A stretch of 64,000 nt of DNA from CAZMGB01 sp964565775 (GCA_964565775.1 CAZMGB010000004.1:121047-185046), one strand, 5' to 3'; counted from the first letter of the stretch, positions 31,087 through 39,652 are shown. A program made the numbers and translations. The notes: a model not told the origin generated them from the sequence alone.

Positions 31087-32496
31087 CTATGCCGCCGACA
31101 GGGGCCGGCACTTCCAGTAGTAGTTGTGAAAGTCAGAGCCATCGTGCAGGCGGCGGAAGACGACCTCCACCGGCATGCCTACATTCACCTCCTGGGGGTC
31201 GCCGTCCGTCATCTCGAGGAAGACGCGGCCGCCGCCCTCCAGGTCGATCACCAGTCTGGGCACGGGCACGTTCACGTACTGGCCGCCCACCAGGTGATCG
31301 AGGGTGAAGGTGTAGACACTGCCCGCCCGCCCCAGCTTGACCTCATCGAACTGGTCCTTGGTACCGCACTCCCCGCAGACCCGCGGGATCGGATACTGGA
31401 CGAGGCCACAGCTCTTGCAGCGGGCGCCGTGGAAGTTGAGCTCCTGGCGGGCGTCTCGCCAGTACGTGACGGCGGACGACCGGAGGGGTACCTTGTTCCG
31501 CTCCATGAGGCTCCGGAAGTGGGCGTAGGCGGTGTAGTTGGGCAACTCTCGCTTCTGGAACAGGTGGCCGGTGAGCCCCTTGCGGCCCGCCACCGGCCTG
31601 AACCGCCGCGTAACCTCCACCAGGAAGGCGTCGGCGCCGTCGCCGTGGTTCGCGACGAGAATGCGGTCTCCCGCCTTTGCCTGCTCCAGGGTTCCCGCCA
31701 GCATCATGAGCACCTGGGCCGCGCCCGGGTTGCCGACGGAGAAGAAGAGAATGTCCTGGAGCTGCTCGGCCTGGAGACCCAGGTTGCGGGCCACCGTCCC
31801 GTGGGCGCGGGGGTCGGCGCCGCTGATGACCGCCTTGGCGATGTCACCCGGGGCTACCTTTTCCTTCTCCAGCAGAGTCTTGGCCGCCTGGGTCACCGCC
31901 CTGACGTAGCCGTACTGAGTCTCCACCTTGGCCTCGAACGAGCGGACGTAGCGGTCCTCGGGGCGACGCCAGGCGCCGAGCTGCTCGCCGGCGATGGACT
32001 GGAAGCCCCGGATGGTGGCGTTGCCTTTCTTGGCCACCAGCACGGCGGCCGCGCCGTCGCCCAGAAGCTGCTCCCACATCGACTCGGGCTCGCCGAGGCG
32101 GAAGTCGGCCGCGACGACGAGTATGCTGCTCGCCGAGCCGCCCTCTATCGCGTCCACCGCCGAGTGCAGGGCAGTGGTCGCCGACCGGACGGAGCCCGCG
32201 AAGTCGGCGGTGAGGATCTCCTTGCGCAGGTCGAGAGCGGCGGCGATGACGCCGGCGGCCTGCTTCTCGCTGTATGGAGAGGTGGTGGTGGCGAAGAAGA
32301 GGCCGTCGACGCTTGACGGCTCCACGCCCTCCAGGCAATCCAGGCCGGCGGCCACGGCCATGGTTACGCTGTCCTCATCGGCGTTGGCCACCGCCCGTTC
32401 TCCCGGCACCGCCGGGACCCCCCAGGCCTCGCCCATCTCCTTACGCGCGAGTCTATGGAGGGGGACGTAGGCACCAAACGATGCTATCTTTGCCAT
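31087..32496 (-). CDS. HMG-CoA-synthase-like protein fused to DUF35 zinc-ribbon/OB domain
   Basis: The 469-residue protein combines a thiolase-fold HMG-CoA-synthase-like region (about 1-340) and a C-terminal DUF35 module: zinc ribbon Cys360/363/374/377 (CKSCG, CGECG) plus an OB fold (VYTFTLDHLVGG). In the segment where HMG-CoA synthases carry the catalytic Cys, this protein reads ADFAGSVRSATTAL (97-110) with no Cys. It may be a non-condensing partner that binds acyl-CoA for the thiolase. AAGGAGG precedes the ATG at 32496. It is the first gene of the operon. Confidence 0.88.
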   Translation of the reverse strand: MAKIASFGAYVPLHRLARKEMGEAWGVPAVPGERAVANADEDSVTMAVAAGLDCLEGVEPSSVDGLFFATTTSPYSEKQAAGVIAAALDLRKEILTADFAGSVRSATTALHSAVDAIEGGSASSILVVAADFRLGEPESMWEQLLGDGAAAVLVAKKGNATIRGFQSIAGEQLGAWRRPEDRYVRSFEAKVETQYGYVRAVTQAAKTLLEKEKVAPGDIAKAVISGADPRAHGTVARNLGLQAEQLQDILFFSVGNPGAAQVLMMLAGTLEQAKAGDRILVANHGDGADAFLVEVTRRFRPVAGRKGLTGHLFQKRELPNYTAYAHFRSLMERNKVPLRSSAVTYWRDARQELNFHGARCKSCGLVQYPIPRVCGECGTKDQFDEVKLGRAGSVYTFTLDHLVGGQYVNVPVPRLVIDLEGGGRVFLEMTDGDPQEVNVGMPVEVVFRRLHDGSDFHNYYWKCRPLSAA

Positions 32497-32549
32497 TGCA
32501 GCCTCCTTTCCGCGGCTCCGGGAGGCACCGCGGCCGCCCGGGTCAGGTC

Positions 32550-32768
32550 TTATATGCGACAGCAGGTCCCGAGGGTCGGGTCATAGTAGGAGCCGAAGGC
32601 ATCGTCCCAGTACGGGTCGTCGAAGAGAAAGCCGTGCTCGTCGCGGTCTGTGGGGCGCTCCTTGCGCTTTTCGGCGCCGCTGCGCACCCGGCGACGACGA
32701 CGGCGCTCCGGCTCGTCGCGGCCCCGTGCCTCTCGCTTCGTGGTGGAAGAACGTTGTGTCTGGCTCAT
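32550..32768 (-). CDS. Small basic hypothetical protein
   Basis: A 72-residue frame with an Arg-rich N-terminal half (EPERRRRRRVRSG) and a C-terminus rich in aromatic and acidic residues (DDPYWDDAFGSYYDP) ending in CCRI. No ribosome-binding site is clear. It is upstream of and co-directional with the HMGCS-DUF35 operon. I do not recognise it; composition bias could make it spurious. Confidence 0.35.
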   Translation of the reverse strand: MSQTQRSSTTKREARGRDEPERRRRRRVRSGAEKRKERPTDRDEHGFLFDDPYWDDAFGSYYDPTLGTCCRI

Positions 32769-32975
32769 GGGAGAAGCATGGCGCCGTCGCGGTAGAATGA
32801 CGGTATTCGCAGTCACTGAGTGCTCCGGCGCGATGGGGCTGGGCAATTACATATTATTCCCTGTCGGCCGCCGACGCAATAGACTTTCCCGGCCGGAGGC
32901 GTCGGGTGGGACAGGCCCTTGACGGGTGTGGTAGCTTTGATGCTGGCGCATTATTGGTGGAGCCGTCGGCCATGC

Positions 32976-33048
32976 GATTCGGACGCGACCCCAGCCTCAA
33001 GGCTGGGGCATCGGCAGGCGGTCCATGCCCCCGCCTTCAGGCGGGGGT
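32976..33048. repeat. Two-palindrome repeat element, copy A
   Basis: It contains CCCCAGCCT-CA-AGGCTGGGG (32989-33008) and CCCCCGCCT-TC-AGGCGGGGG (33028-33047) within a roughly 73-base unit that begins GATTCGG. Nearly the same unit is present at 61634-61707. It looks like a non-coding mobile repeat, perhaps IS200/IS605-end-derived (inference). Confidence 0.8.
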
Positions 33049-33093
33049 GGAGGAATCCTCCACCAGCCTTTCCCCTGACAAAGGAGATGGCCG

Positions 33094-34452
33094 ATGGACA
33101 TCGATACCGTCGCTCGACTCATCGAGGAGAGGCGCGTCGAGACCGTGAAGCTGGGCGGCGCGGACATGGACGGCGTGTACCGCGGCAAGCGCGTCCTCGC
33201 CGACCACTTCCTGCGCCACATGGACGGTGACGGCTTTCCCCAGTGCGACGTCATCTTCGGCTGGGACATCGGGGAGCAGGTTATCGGCGACCTGCCGTTC
33301 ACGAGCTGGCACACGGGCTTCCCCGACATCCTCATGCGGCCCGACCTGTCGACGTTCGCAGTCGTGCCCTGGGAGGAGGGAACGGCCAGCGTCGTCTGTG
33401 ACTTCTACACGGAGCACGGTGACCCCGTCGAGGTGGCGCCGCGATACGTCCTGCGGCGCGTCGTTGACAAGGCGAAGGCGGCGGGCCTGCGCGCCTACTC
33501 CGCCGCTGAGATCGAGGTGCGTTTCTTCCGCGAGGACCAGGAGAGCATCCGCAGCAAGGGGCACTCGGGCCTGCAGCCGCTCAGCCCCGGCCTCAACTGC
33601 TACAGCCTCCAGCACGCCAGCCTCGACGACCCCGTCATCGGCCGCATCCGCCGCCAGATGATCGAGTACGGCGTGCCCGTAGAGGCGTACAATCGTGAGC
33701 ACGGCGAGGGAATGTACGAGATCAACCTCAAGTATGCCGATAGCCTGGCCGCCGCCGACCAGACGATGCTCTACAAGAGCGGCTCCAAGGAGATCGCGGC
33801 CCAGATGGGGCTCATTCCCACCTTCATGGCGAAGCTCTCGGAGGATGTCGACGGCTGCAGCGGGCACGTCCACCAGAGCCTCTGGGACGGGGGTGGAGAG
33901 CGGAACCTCTTCTGGGACGCCGAGGCGGAGGACCATCTGTCCGACACGATGCGGCGCTACGTCGGCGGGCTGATGGCCACGCTACCCGAGTTCATGCCCA
34001 TGTACGCGGGCAATATCAACTCCTACAAACGCTTTGTCGAGGGGACGTGGGCTCCCACCAACGTCACCTGGGGCATCGACAAGCGGACGGCGGCCCTGCG
34101 CGTCGTCAACGCCGACGCGACCTCGATGCGCGTCGAGAACCGGGTCCCGGGCGCCGACCTCAACGCCTATCTGGCGTTCGCGGCGACGCTGGCGGGAGGC
34201 CTCCACGGCATCGAGAGCGGCCTGCCGCCGCCGCCGCCGACGGAGGGCGACGCCTACGCCGAAAAGGATGCGCCGCCTCTGCCGACGACGCTGGCGCAGG
34301 CCGTCGAGCGCTTCGAGGGGAGCGCCCTGGCGCGCGCCTACTTCGGTGACGCCTTCGTCGACCACTTCTCAGCCATGCGTCGCTGGGAAATCAAGCGGTA
34401 TGACCGGGCGGTGACGGACTGGGAGCGCCGCCGCTACTTCGAGATGGTGTAG
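33094..34452 (+). CDS. Glutamine synthetase-like ATP-dependent amide ligase
   Basis: The 452-residue protein is a glutamine-synthetase-family ligase of the group that includes gamma-glutamylpolyamine synthetases. Conserved strands are AAEIEVRFF, EGMYEINLKYAD, CSGHVHQSLWD (ATP/glutamate region), NSYKRFVEGTWAPTNVTWGI and SMRVENRVPGADLNAYL. It ligates glutamate to ammonia or an amine using ATP. AAAGGAG precedes the ATG. The next gene, an SDR, begins 17 bases after its stop. With the FAD amine oxidase at 53960 it could belong to a glutamylated-amine pathway, but that gene is far away. Confidence 0.88.
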   Translation: MDIDTVARLIEERRVETVKLGGADMDGVYRGKRVLADHFLRHMDGDGFPQCDVIFGWDIGEQVIGDLPFTSWHTGFPDILMRPDLSTFAVVPWEEGTASVVCDFYTEHGDPVEVAPRYVLRRVVDKAKAAGLRAYSAAEIEVRFFREDQESIRSKGHSGLQPLSPGLNCYSLQHASLDDPVIGRIRRQMIEYGVPVEAYNREHGEGMYEINLKYADSLAAADQTMLYKSGSKEIAAQMGLIPTFMAKLSEDVDGCSGHVHQSLWDGGGERNLFWDAEAEDHLSDTMRRYVGGLMATLPEFMPMYAGNINSYKRFVEGTWAPTNVTWGIDKRTAALRVVNADATSMRVENRVPGADLNAYLAFAATLAGGLHGIESGLPPPPPTEGDAYAEKDAPPLPTTLAQAVERFEGSALARAYFGDAFVDHFSAMRRWEIKRYDRAVTDWERRRYFEMV

Positions 34453-34469
34453 AAGGGAAGGAAAGGAAG

Positions 34470-35234
34470 ATGCGACTTGAGGGCAAGGTAGCTCTGATCA
34501 CGGGTGCCGCCAGCGGCATGGGGCGGGTCGCCGCGAAGATGTTCGCCGCCGAGGGGGCCAGCGTCACGGCGACGGACGTGACGGCGGACGCCCTGGAGGA
34601 GACGGTGCGGGAGGTGCGCGACGCTGGCGGCGCCATCGTCGGCGTCCGCGGCGACGTCTCGGTGGCCGCCGACGTGCGGCGCGCCGTCGAGGAGGCTGTC
34701 TCCGCCTTCGGGCGCCTCGACGTCCTCTACAACAACGCCGGCATCTTCCCCGGCGACGACGAGTCGGTCGTCGACATGAACGAGGCGACCTTCCAGAAGG
34801 TGATGGACGTCAACGTCAAGGGGGTCTTCCTCTGCTGTCAGTACGGCGTTCCCGAGCTGATCAAGGCCGGCGGCGGCTCCATCATCAACGTGGCGTCCTT
34901 CGTCGCCCTCATGGGATGCACCAATCCCCAGGACGCCTACACGGCGAGCAAGGGGGCGGTGCTCTCGCTCACGCGCTCGCTGGCGGTGCAGTACGGGCGG
35001 AAGGGCATCCGTGCCAATGCCATCTGCCCTGGCCCCATCGAAACGCCCCTCCTGAGGGAGCTGCTGAGCACGCCGGAGGCCCGCAACCTGCGGCTCAACC
35101 GAATCCCCCTGGGCCGCTTCGGCAAGGCGGAGGACATCGTCTACGCTGCCCTCTTCCTGGCCTCCGACGAATCGTCCTGGATGACGGGCTCGACCTTCGT
35201 GGTGGACGGGGGCATCACGGTGAACTACTTCTAG
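34470..35234 (+). CDS. SDR family oxidoreductase
   Basis: The 254-residue classical SDR has TGAASGMGRVAA for cofactor binding, NNAGIFPG, NVASF with the catalytic Ser region, and Tyr157/Lys161 (YTASK). VVDGGITVNYF closes the chain. It is cotranscribed with the glutamine-synthetase-like gene (17-base gap, GGAAAGGAAG ribosome-binding site). It may oxidise an alcohol or aldehyde intermediate in the same pathway. Its last 20 bases overlap the convergent acr3. Confidence 0.92.
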   Translation: MRLEGKVALITGAASGMGRVAAKMFAAEGASVTATDVTADALEETVREVRDAGGAIVGVRGDVSVAADVRRAVEEAVSAFGRLDVLYNNAGIFPGDDESVVDMNEATFQKVMDVNVKGVFLCCQYGVPELIKAGGGSIINVASFVALMGCTNPQDAYTASKGAVLSLTRSLAVQYGRKGIRANAICPGPIETPLLRELLSTPEARNLRLNRIPLGRFGKAEDIVYAALFLASDESSWMTGSTFVVDGGITVNYF

Positions 35235-36330
35235 CCCCGGCTGCGATTCGCCTGCGGGCGCTGCCGTCGGGCGCGAAGAAGTAGCGCCGCGCCCACAACG
35301 CCACGTAGACGAGGCCGATCAGCACCGGCACCTCGATCAGCGGACCCACCACCGCCGCCAGTGCCTGCCTCGATTCGATGCCGAAGACGCCGATGGCGAC
35401 GGCGATCGCCAGCTCGAAGTTGTTGCTGGCCGCCGTGAAGGAGAGCGTCGCCGTCTCCGGGTAACGGAAGCGCAGCCGCCAGGAGATGAAGAACGAGACG
35501 GTGAACATGATGAGGAAGTACAGCACCAGGGGCACGGCGATGCGCGCCACATCCAGGGGCACGTCCACAATGTACTCGCCTTTCAGAGCAAACATCACCA
35601 CGATGGTGAAGAGCAGCCCGATGATGGCTGTCGGGCCGAGGCGGGGCATCAGGACGCCCTCATACCAGTCGCGCCCCTTGCGGCGGATGCCCACGTAGCG
35701 CGTGATCATCCCCGCCACGAGCGGAATGCCGAGGAAGATGAGGACGCTCTTCGCCACCTCCCAGAAGCTGACGTGCACCTCCTCGCCGCCGCCGAACCAG
35801 GAGCTGGCGACGCTGATGAAGAAGTAGGCGTAGAGCGAGTAGAACAGCACCTGGAAGATCGAGTTCAGCGCCACGAGGACGGCCGCGTACTCGTTGTCAC
35901 CCTCGGCGAGCATGTTCCAGATGAGGACCATGGCGATGCAGCGGGCCAGCCCGACGATGATTAGCCCCGTACGGTACTCGGGCTGGTCGGGCAGGAGTAG
36001 CCAGGCGAGGGCGAACATGAGCACCGGGCCCACGAGCCAGTTCTGCACCAGCGAGACGCTGAACATCTTCCCGGCCCTCGCCACCTTGCCCAGCTCCTCG
36101 TACCTCACTTTGGCCAGGACGGGGTACATCATCCAGAGGAGGCCGATGGCGATGGGGATGGAGGTGGTGCCGATGCTGGCGGAGTTGATGGCGTCGGCCA
36201 CGTCCGGGAACAGCTTGCCGAGCCCGACGCCGAAGGCCATCGTGAGGATGATCCAGAATGCGAGAAAGCGGTCGAGGAGCGAGAGACGTTCGGCGACGCG
36301 CGGTCGCGCGCCGGCGGCGACAGCGGTCAC
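35215..36330 (-). CDS. acr3: Arsenite efflux transporter Acr3
   Basis: The 371-residue protein has about ten TM helices and the Acr3 hallmarks GLARCIAMVLIWN (the conserved Cys in TM4) and AASNNFELAIAVAI. It extrudes As(III) driven by the proton gradient. GTG start overlaps arsC by 4 bases (GTGA), with GGAGG about 10 bases upstream. It is the last gene of the arsR-ferredoxin-arsC-acr3 cluster. The C-terminal 20 residues are a basic tail. Confidence 0.95.
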   Translation of the reverse strand: MTAVAAGARPRVAERLSLLDRFLAFWIILTMAFGVGLGKLFPDVADAINSASIGTTSIPIAIGLLWMMYPVLAKVRYEELGKVARAGKMFSVSLVQNWLVGPVLMFALAWLLLPDQPEYRTGLIIVGLARCIAMVLIWNMLAEGDNEYAAVLVALNSIFQVLFYSLYAYFFISVASSWFGGGEEVHVSFWEVAKSVLIFLGIPLVAGMITRYVGIRRKGRDWYEGVLMPRLGPTAIIGLLFTIVVMFALKGEYIVDVPLDVARIAVPLVLYFLIMFTVSFFISWRLRFRYPETATLSFTAASNNFELAIAVAIGVFGIESRQALAAVVGPLIEVPVLIGLVYVALWARRYFFAPDGSARRRIAAGARSSSP

Positions 36331-36770
36331 GGTAAACGGCCTCCTTCATGGACGGTCGATGCCATGAACCGCTCGACGCGTGCTCTGATCGCGTCGCGCA
36401 CGGAGCGGAACACGGCGAGGCGCTCCTCAGGCGTTCCTTCCGCCCGCGACGGGTCTGGGAAGCCCCAGTGGAGGAGGTGGCGGGCGTTGGGGAAGACGGG
36501 GCAGGCCTCATTCGCGTCATCGCAGACGGTGACGACATAGTCGAAGGGCTCTTCAACGAACGCGTCGATGGACTTGGCCCGTTGCCCGCTGATATCGATC
36601 CCTTCCTCTGCCATGACCTGAACAGCCAGGGGGTGCAGCGCGCCGGGCTCTGTGCCGGCGCTCCTGGCCTGGAACGACTCTCCCTCAAGATGGTTCAGAA
36701 AGCCCTCCGCCATCTGGCTCCGGGCGGAGTTGTGCGTGCAGATGAACAGGACCCTGGCTCTCTTGCTCAT
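36327..36770 (-). CDS. arsC: Arsenate reductase, LMW-phosphatase type
   Basis: The 147-residue protein has the P-loop CTHNSAR (Cys11, Arg17; CX5R), SAGTEPG, and VTVCDDANEACPVFP with the second redox Cys residues, as in thioredoxin-coupled ArsC. It reduces As(V) to As(III) for export by Acr3. The ATG at 36770 gives the family's normal N-terminus, but an ATG at 36806, 3 bases after the ferredoxin stop, is possible. It is translationally coupled to acr3. Confidence 0.93.
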   Translation of the reverse strand: MSKRARVLFICTHNSARSQMAEGFLNHLEGESFQARSAGTEPGALHPLAVQVMAEEGIDISGQRAKSIDAFVEEPFDYVVTVCDDANEACPVFPNARHLLHWGFPDPSRAEGTPEERLAVFRSVRDAIRARVERFMASTVHEGGRLP

Positions 36771-36809
36771 GCTCCTGGACGGTCGAGTCACGCCTTCGGC
36801 GCCCATCGA

Positions 36810-37088
36810 CTACAGGCCAGCGCGCTGCCGGCGCAGTTGCATGAGGAGCATGTTGAGATCTCGCATGCCCATGAACTGGATGGCCTTCTGCGGGCAAATC
36901 GAGCGGCAGCGGGAGCAGCCCACCGGGCAATCGAGCGAGCGGGCTACCTCCAGCTTACCGTCCACCGCCTCGTAGACGTGACAAGGACAGAACTCCAGGC
37001 ACTTCAGGCAGTGGTCACAGCGCTCGGGGTCGATCATGGGGAACCAGGGGATCTCCGCCCGCGGTATGCCCTGGTACATCTGGCTCAT
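36810..37088 (-). CDS. Two-cluster 4Fe-4S ferredoxin in arsenic operon
   Basis: The 92-residue protein has two cluster motifs: CDHCLKCLEFCP and CPVGCSRCRSICP. The second has an extra Cys spacing (CPxGCxxC) like PsaC-type or Alvin-type variants. It is cytosolic and cotranscribed with arsC and acr3. It may supply electrons for arsenate reduction or for an unseen partner; this linkage is unusual and functionally untested. GAGGAG precedes the ATG at 37088. Confidence 0.9.
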   Translation of the reverse strand: MSQMYQGIPRAEIPWFPMIDPERCDHCLKCLEFCPCHVYEAVDGKLEVARSLDCPVGCSRCRSICPQKAIQFMGMRDLNMLLMQLRRQRAGL

Positions 37089-37212
37089 GTCGTCGACTCC
37101 TCAGTTTCCCTTCCGTCGAGGGCTCAGTCCGCACTCCGCCGCGCAGCCCGCTCGCCAAGGTGCTGAGGACGGAGCCACGAAAGCTGCATGGTCAGGTGAA
37201 GAGCGCGTAGCT

Positions 37213-37304
37213 CACCCTCACCCCTGCCTGACGGCTACCCGTTCGGCTGAGCTCACGACGAAGCCCTCTCCCTCGCCGAGGGAGAGGGGCCGGGGGTGAG
37301 GGTG
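37213..37304. repeat. Nested palindromic intergenic repeat, copy 2
   Basis: Inner stem CCCTCTCCCTCG/CGAGGGAGAGGG (37264-37275, 37277-37288) with outer arms CACCCTCACCCC and GGGGGTGAGGGTG. Same architecture as 22308-22370. Confidence 0.7.
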
Positions 37305-37474
37305 CGTGAACCCTGGGTCAGGCGTCCTCGTCGTCTCGGGAGCATCCGGTGGGCCGTCAGGACCTTTTGCCTTCCTCCGCCAGCCAGGGCCAACTCTACT
37401 GTCGGCCCAAGCCTCGGCCGTCCCTGCCCTATGGCCTCCAGCCACGGCGTAGCGCAGCGCTCTTCGCCGCCAGC

Positions 37475-37496
37475 TATATCATCTCCAGGTGATATA
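37475..37496. promoter_or_regulatory. Candidate ArsR operator (TATATCA-N8-TGATATA)
   Basis: A perfect 7-bp inverted repeat downstream of arsR. Its core TATATCATCTCC and the following ATATAAT are shared with the site at the arsR start codon, so both are probably ArsR-bound. It could control the ferredoxin-arsC-acr3 transcript. Confidence 0.6.
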
Positions 37497-37519
37497 ATCT
37501 CCCGAAAAAAGACCATCTC

Positions 37520-37912
37520 CTACTGCCCCCGCAGGCGGCAGACCTCCTCGGCTCGCCGACGGTCGATGGGCCGTGTCTGCACATCGAGCAGCGCTCCCAG
37601 CCGCTCTCTCAGTGCGCCTGCCGCGGCTGCGCTGGCCCGATAGAAGACCCAGCGCGCGTCCTCGGCGTCGCGCCGGCTTTCGACGAGGCCGTTGCGCCGC
37701 AGGACCGCAAGGTGGTTCGAGACGAGGCTCTGGGGAAGGTCCAGGATGTCCTCGATCTCGCAGACGCAGAGCTCCTGCTGGGTGAGGAGGCGGAAGATCC
37801 TGAGGCGGGTCTCGTCAGCCAGCGCCTTGAAGATGTCGACGAGGCTGTGTGCCGTCGGCGTCGCCCTGGCGGTCGGGTTCACGGGTTGCGGCGGAGCTGT
37901 TCGGGCGGGCAT
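37520..37912 (-). CDS. arsR: ArsR-family metalloregulator
   Basis: The 130-residue winged-helix repressor has ALADETRLRIFRLL, the inducer site ELCVCEI (two Cys, matching ELCVCDL of ArsR), and the recognition helix LPQSLVSNHLAVLRRNGLV. As(III) binding to the Cys pair would release DNA. The ribosome-binding site AGGAGATGAT overlaps a candidate operator, suggesting autorepression. The N-terminus carries a Pro/Thr-rich extension of about 20 residues. Confidence 0.93.
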   Translation of the reverse strand: MPARTAPPQPVNPTARATPTAHSLVDIFKALADETRLRIFRLLTQQELCVCEIEDILDLPQSLVSNHLAVLRRNGLVESRRDAEDARWVFYRASAAAAGALRERLGALLDVQTRPIDRRRAEEVCRLRGQ

Positions 37913-37935
37913 ATATCATCTCCTGAAAATATAAT
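37912..37935 (-). promoter_or_regulatory. Candidate ArsR operator overlapping arsR start
   Basis: TATATCATCTCC followed by ATATAAT, matching the 37475 site at 20 or so positions. It covers the arsR ribosome-binding site and start codon, so bound ArsR would block its own expression. Confidence 0.55.
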
Positions 37936-37996
37936 AGCGCATGAGTCCGCCTTGTCAAGCGGTGCCGTCGCCGGTGGGCGGGAGGTGGGGCGCGCC

Positions 37997-38073
37997 CTTC
38001 GACAGGCTCAGGGTGCGGAAGGAGGCCACCGACGGCAAGGGCAAAGCATTATGGCATGCTGAGCCTGTCGAAG
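37997..38073. repeat. REP-like inverted repeat with 15-bp arms
   Basis: CTTCGACAGGCTCAG (37997-38011) pairs exactly with CTGAGCCTGTCGAAG (38059-38073) around a 47-base loop. A single arm also occurs at 27245. Confidence 0.8.
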
Positions 38074-38155
38074 CACCTACGGCGAGAACGACTGCATCTT
38101 GGAGATAATGACCGACCGAAGGCAGGGCAATCGCCGTCGCGGAGCAGGTATGCGC

Positions 38156-39652
38156 TCAGCCTGCTATCGCGCGCAGGACGCGGCCCGCCGGCGCGCCCGT
38201 GTGACGGCCTCCGTCGACCACCACCTGCCCGTTGACGATGACGTAGGGGATCCCCTCGGGGTAGCGCCTGGGGTCCTGGTAGGTGGCTGTGTCGGCCACC
38301 CGCGCGGGGTCGAAGATGGTGAGGTCGGCGAAGTAGCCGGGCGTGATGCGGCCGCGGTCGCGCAGCCGGTGCTTTCGGGCGGGGAGGTCCGTCATCTTGC
38401 GGACTGCATCCTCGAGGCCCAGCACCCTCTCGTCCCGCACGTAGCGGCCGAGCACGCGGGGGAAGGTGCCGTAGAGGCGGGGGTGCGGCTTTCCGCCCGA
38501 GGGGAGGCCGTCGGAGCCGAACATGCAGTACGGGTGGTGCATCACGCGCCGCACGTCATCCTCGCACATGCTGAAGATGACGGCGACGACCGAGTTCTCC
38601 TCCTCCGCCAGGAGACGCTCGACCGCCTCAGGCGCGGGCAGGCCCATGAGCTGGGCGATCTCCTGGAGCGTCTTCCCCTCGTACCGCTTCTGGTGCTTGA
38701 CCGACGCCACCAGCACCTCGTCGGGCGACACTTCGGCCGACTCCCCGATCTGCACTACCACGGCCAGCGACGTGCTGCCGGCGGTGTATGGGTAGACGTC
38801 CGTGGTGACGTCGACGCCTCGCTCTCTCGCGCGGTCGATCAGCGCCAGGGACTCCTCCACCCTTCCCCAGTGGGGCCGCCCCGACGCCTTGTGGTGCGAG
38901 ATCTCGACGGGTACGCCGGCCTCCTCACCGATGCGGATGGCCTCCTCTACGGCCGCCAGCAGGCCCGCGCTCTCGTCGCGGATATGGCTGGCGTAGATGC
39001 CGCCGTGGCCGGCGACGACGCGGCAGAGCTCGATGAGCTCCTCGGTCTCTGTGAAGGAGCCCGGTGGGTAGATCAGCCCTGTCGAGAGGCCGAGGGCGCC
39101 GGCCATCAGGCCTTCGTCGAGAGACTCTTTCATGCGGGCCATCTCGCCGACCGTGGGCGGGCGGTTCTCGAGGCCCATGGCGGCGAAGCGCAGGACGCCT
39201 TGGGGGACGAAGGAGGCGACGTTGATGGAGAGACCCGCCTGCTCCAGCTTCGCGTAGTACTCGCCGGTCGTCCTCCAGTCAAAGCTTTCGACGGGGCCGA
39301 GGATGCTGCCGACGAAGGCGTCGTAGAAGCCGGGGTAGCTTTCGGAGACGGGCGCGACGCCGGCGCCGCAGTTGCCCAGCACGTCCGTAGTGACGCCCTG
39401 CATCACCTTGAAGTCGGCGTGCGGCGAACGGAGAAGGGCGGCGTCGTCGTGGGTGTGGACGTCGATGAAGCCGGGCGCAACCACGAGGCCTGCGGCATCG
39501 ATGGTGCGGTTCGCCTCGCCGGCGATCTCACCGACGGCGACGATACGGTCGCCATGGATGCCCACGTCGGCGGCGAAAGCGGCCGTCCCGCTGCCGTCGA
39601 CGACGCTGCCGCCGCGAATCGCCAGGTCCAGGCCGCCAGTTGTGTCGGGCAT
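38156..39652 (-). CDS. N-acyl-D-amino-acid deacylase (D-aminoacylase family amidohydrolase)
   Basis: The 498-residue protein is a metal-dependent amidohydrolase of the D-aminoacylase branch. Visible motifs are GFIDVHTHDD (HxH metal pair), LGNCGAGVAP (with the metal-ligand Cys of this branch), YASHIRDE, VEISHHKASG and FGSDGLPSGGKPHPR with the catalytic Asp. The C-terminal NGQVVVDGGRHTGAPAGRVL is typical. It hydrolyses N-acyl-D-amino acids or related ureido compounds in the cytosol. It is monocistronic and divergent from the next gene. Confidence 0.93.
   Translation of the reverse strand: MPDTTGGLDLAIRGGSVVDGSGTAAFAADVGIHGDRIVAVGEIAGEANRTIDAAGLVVAPGFIDVHTHDDAALLRSPHADFKVMQGVTTDVLGNCGAGVAPVSESYPGFYDAFVGSILGPVESFDWRTTGEYYAKLEQAGLSINVASFVPQGVLRFAAMGLENRPPTVGEMARMKESLDEGLMAGALGLSTGLIYPPGSFTETEELIELCRVVAGHGGIYASHIRDESAGLLAAVEEAIRIGEEAGVPVEISHHKASGRPHWGRVEESLALIDRARERGVDVTTDVYPYTAGSTSLAVVVQIGESAEVSPDEVLVASVKHQKRYEGKTLQEIAQLMGLPAPEAVERLLAEEENSVVAVIFSMCEDDVRRVMHHPYCMFGSDGLPSGGKPHPRLYGTFPRVLGRYVRDERVLGLEDAVRKMTDLPARKHRLRDRGRITPGYFADLTIFDPARVADTATYQDPRRYPEGIPYVIVNGQVVVDGGRHTGAPAGRVLRAIAG

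Larger units (their letters stand above)
37089..37519. other. Interval between arsR and ferredoxin gene
   Basis: 431 bases with no gene. It contains a nested palindromic repeat (37213-37304) and, near arsR, an inverted-repeat operator (37475-37496). The gap suggests that the repeat inserted into an originally compact ars operon. Confidence 0.55.

Noticed and set aside
32989..33047. Repeated palindromes considered as a CRISPR array
   Set aside because: There is only one unit here, with two different hairpins and no regularly spaced identical repeats or cas genes.
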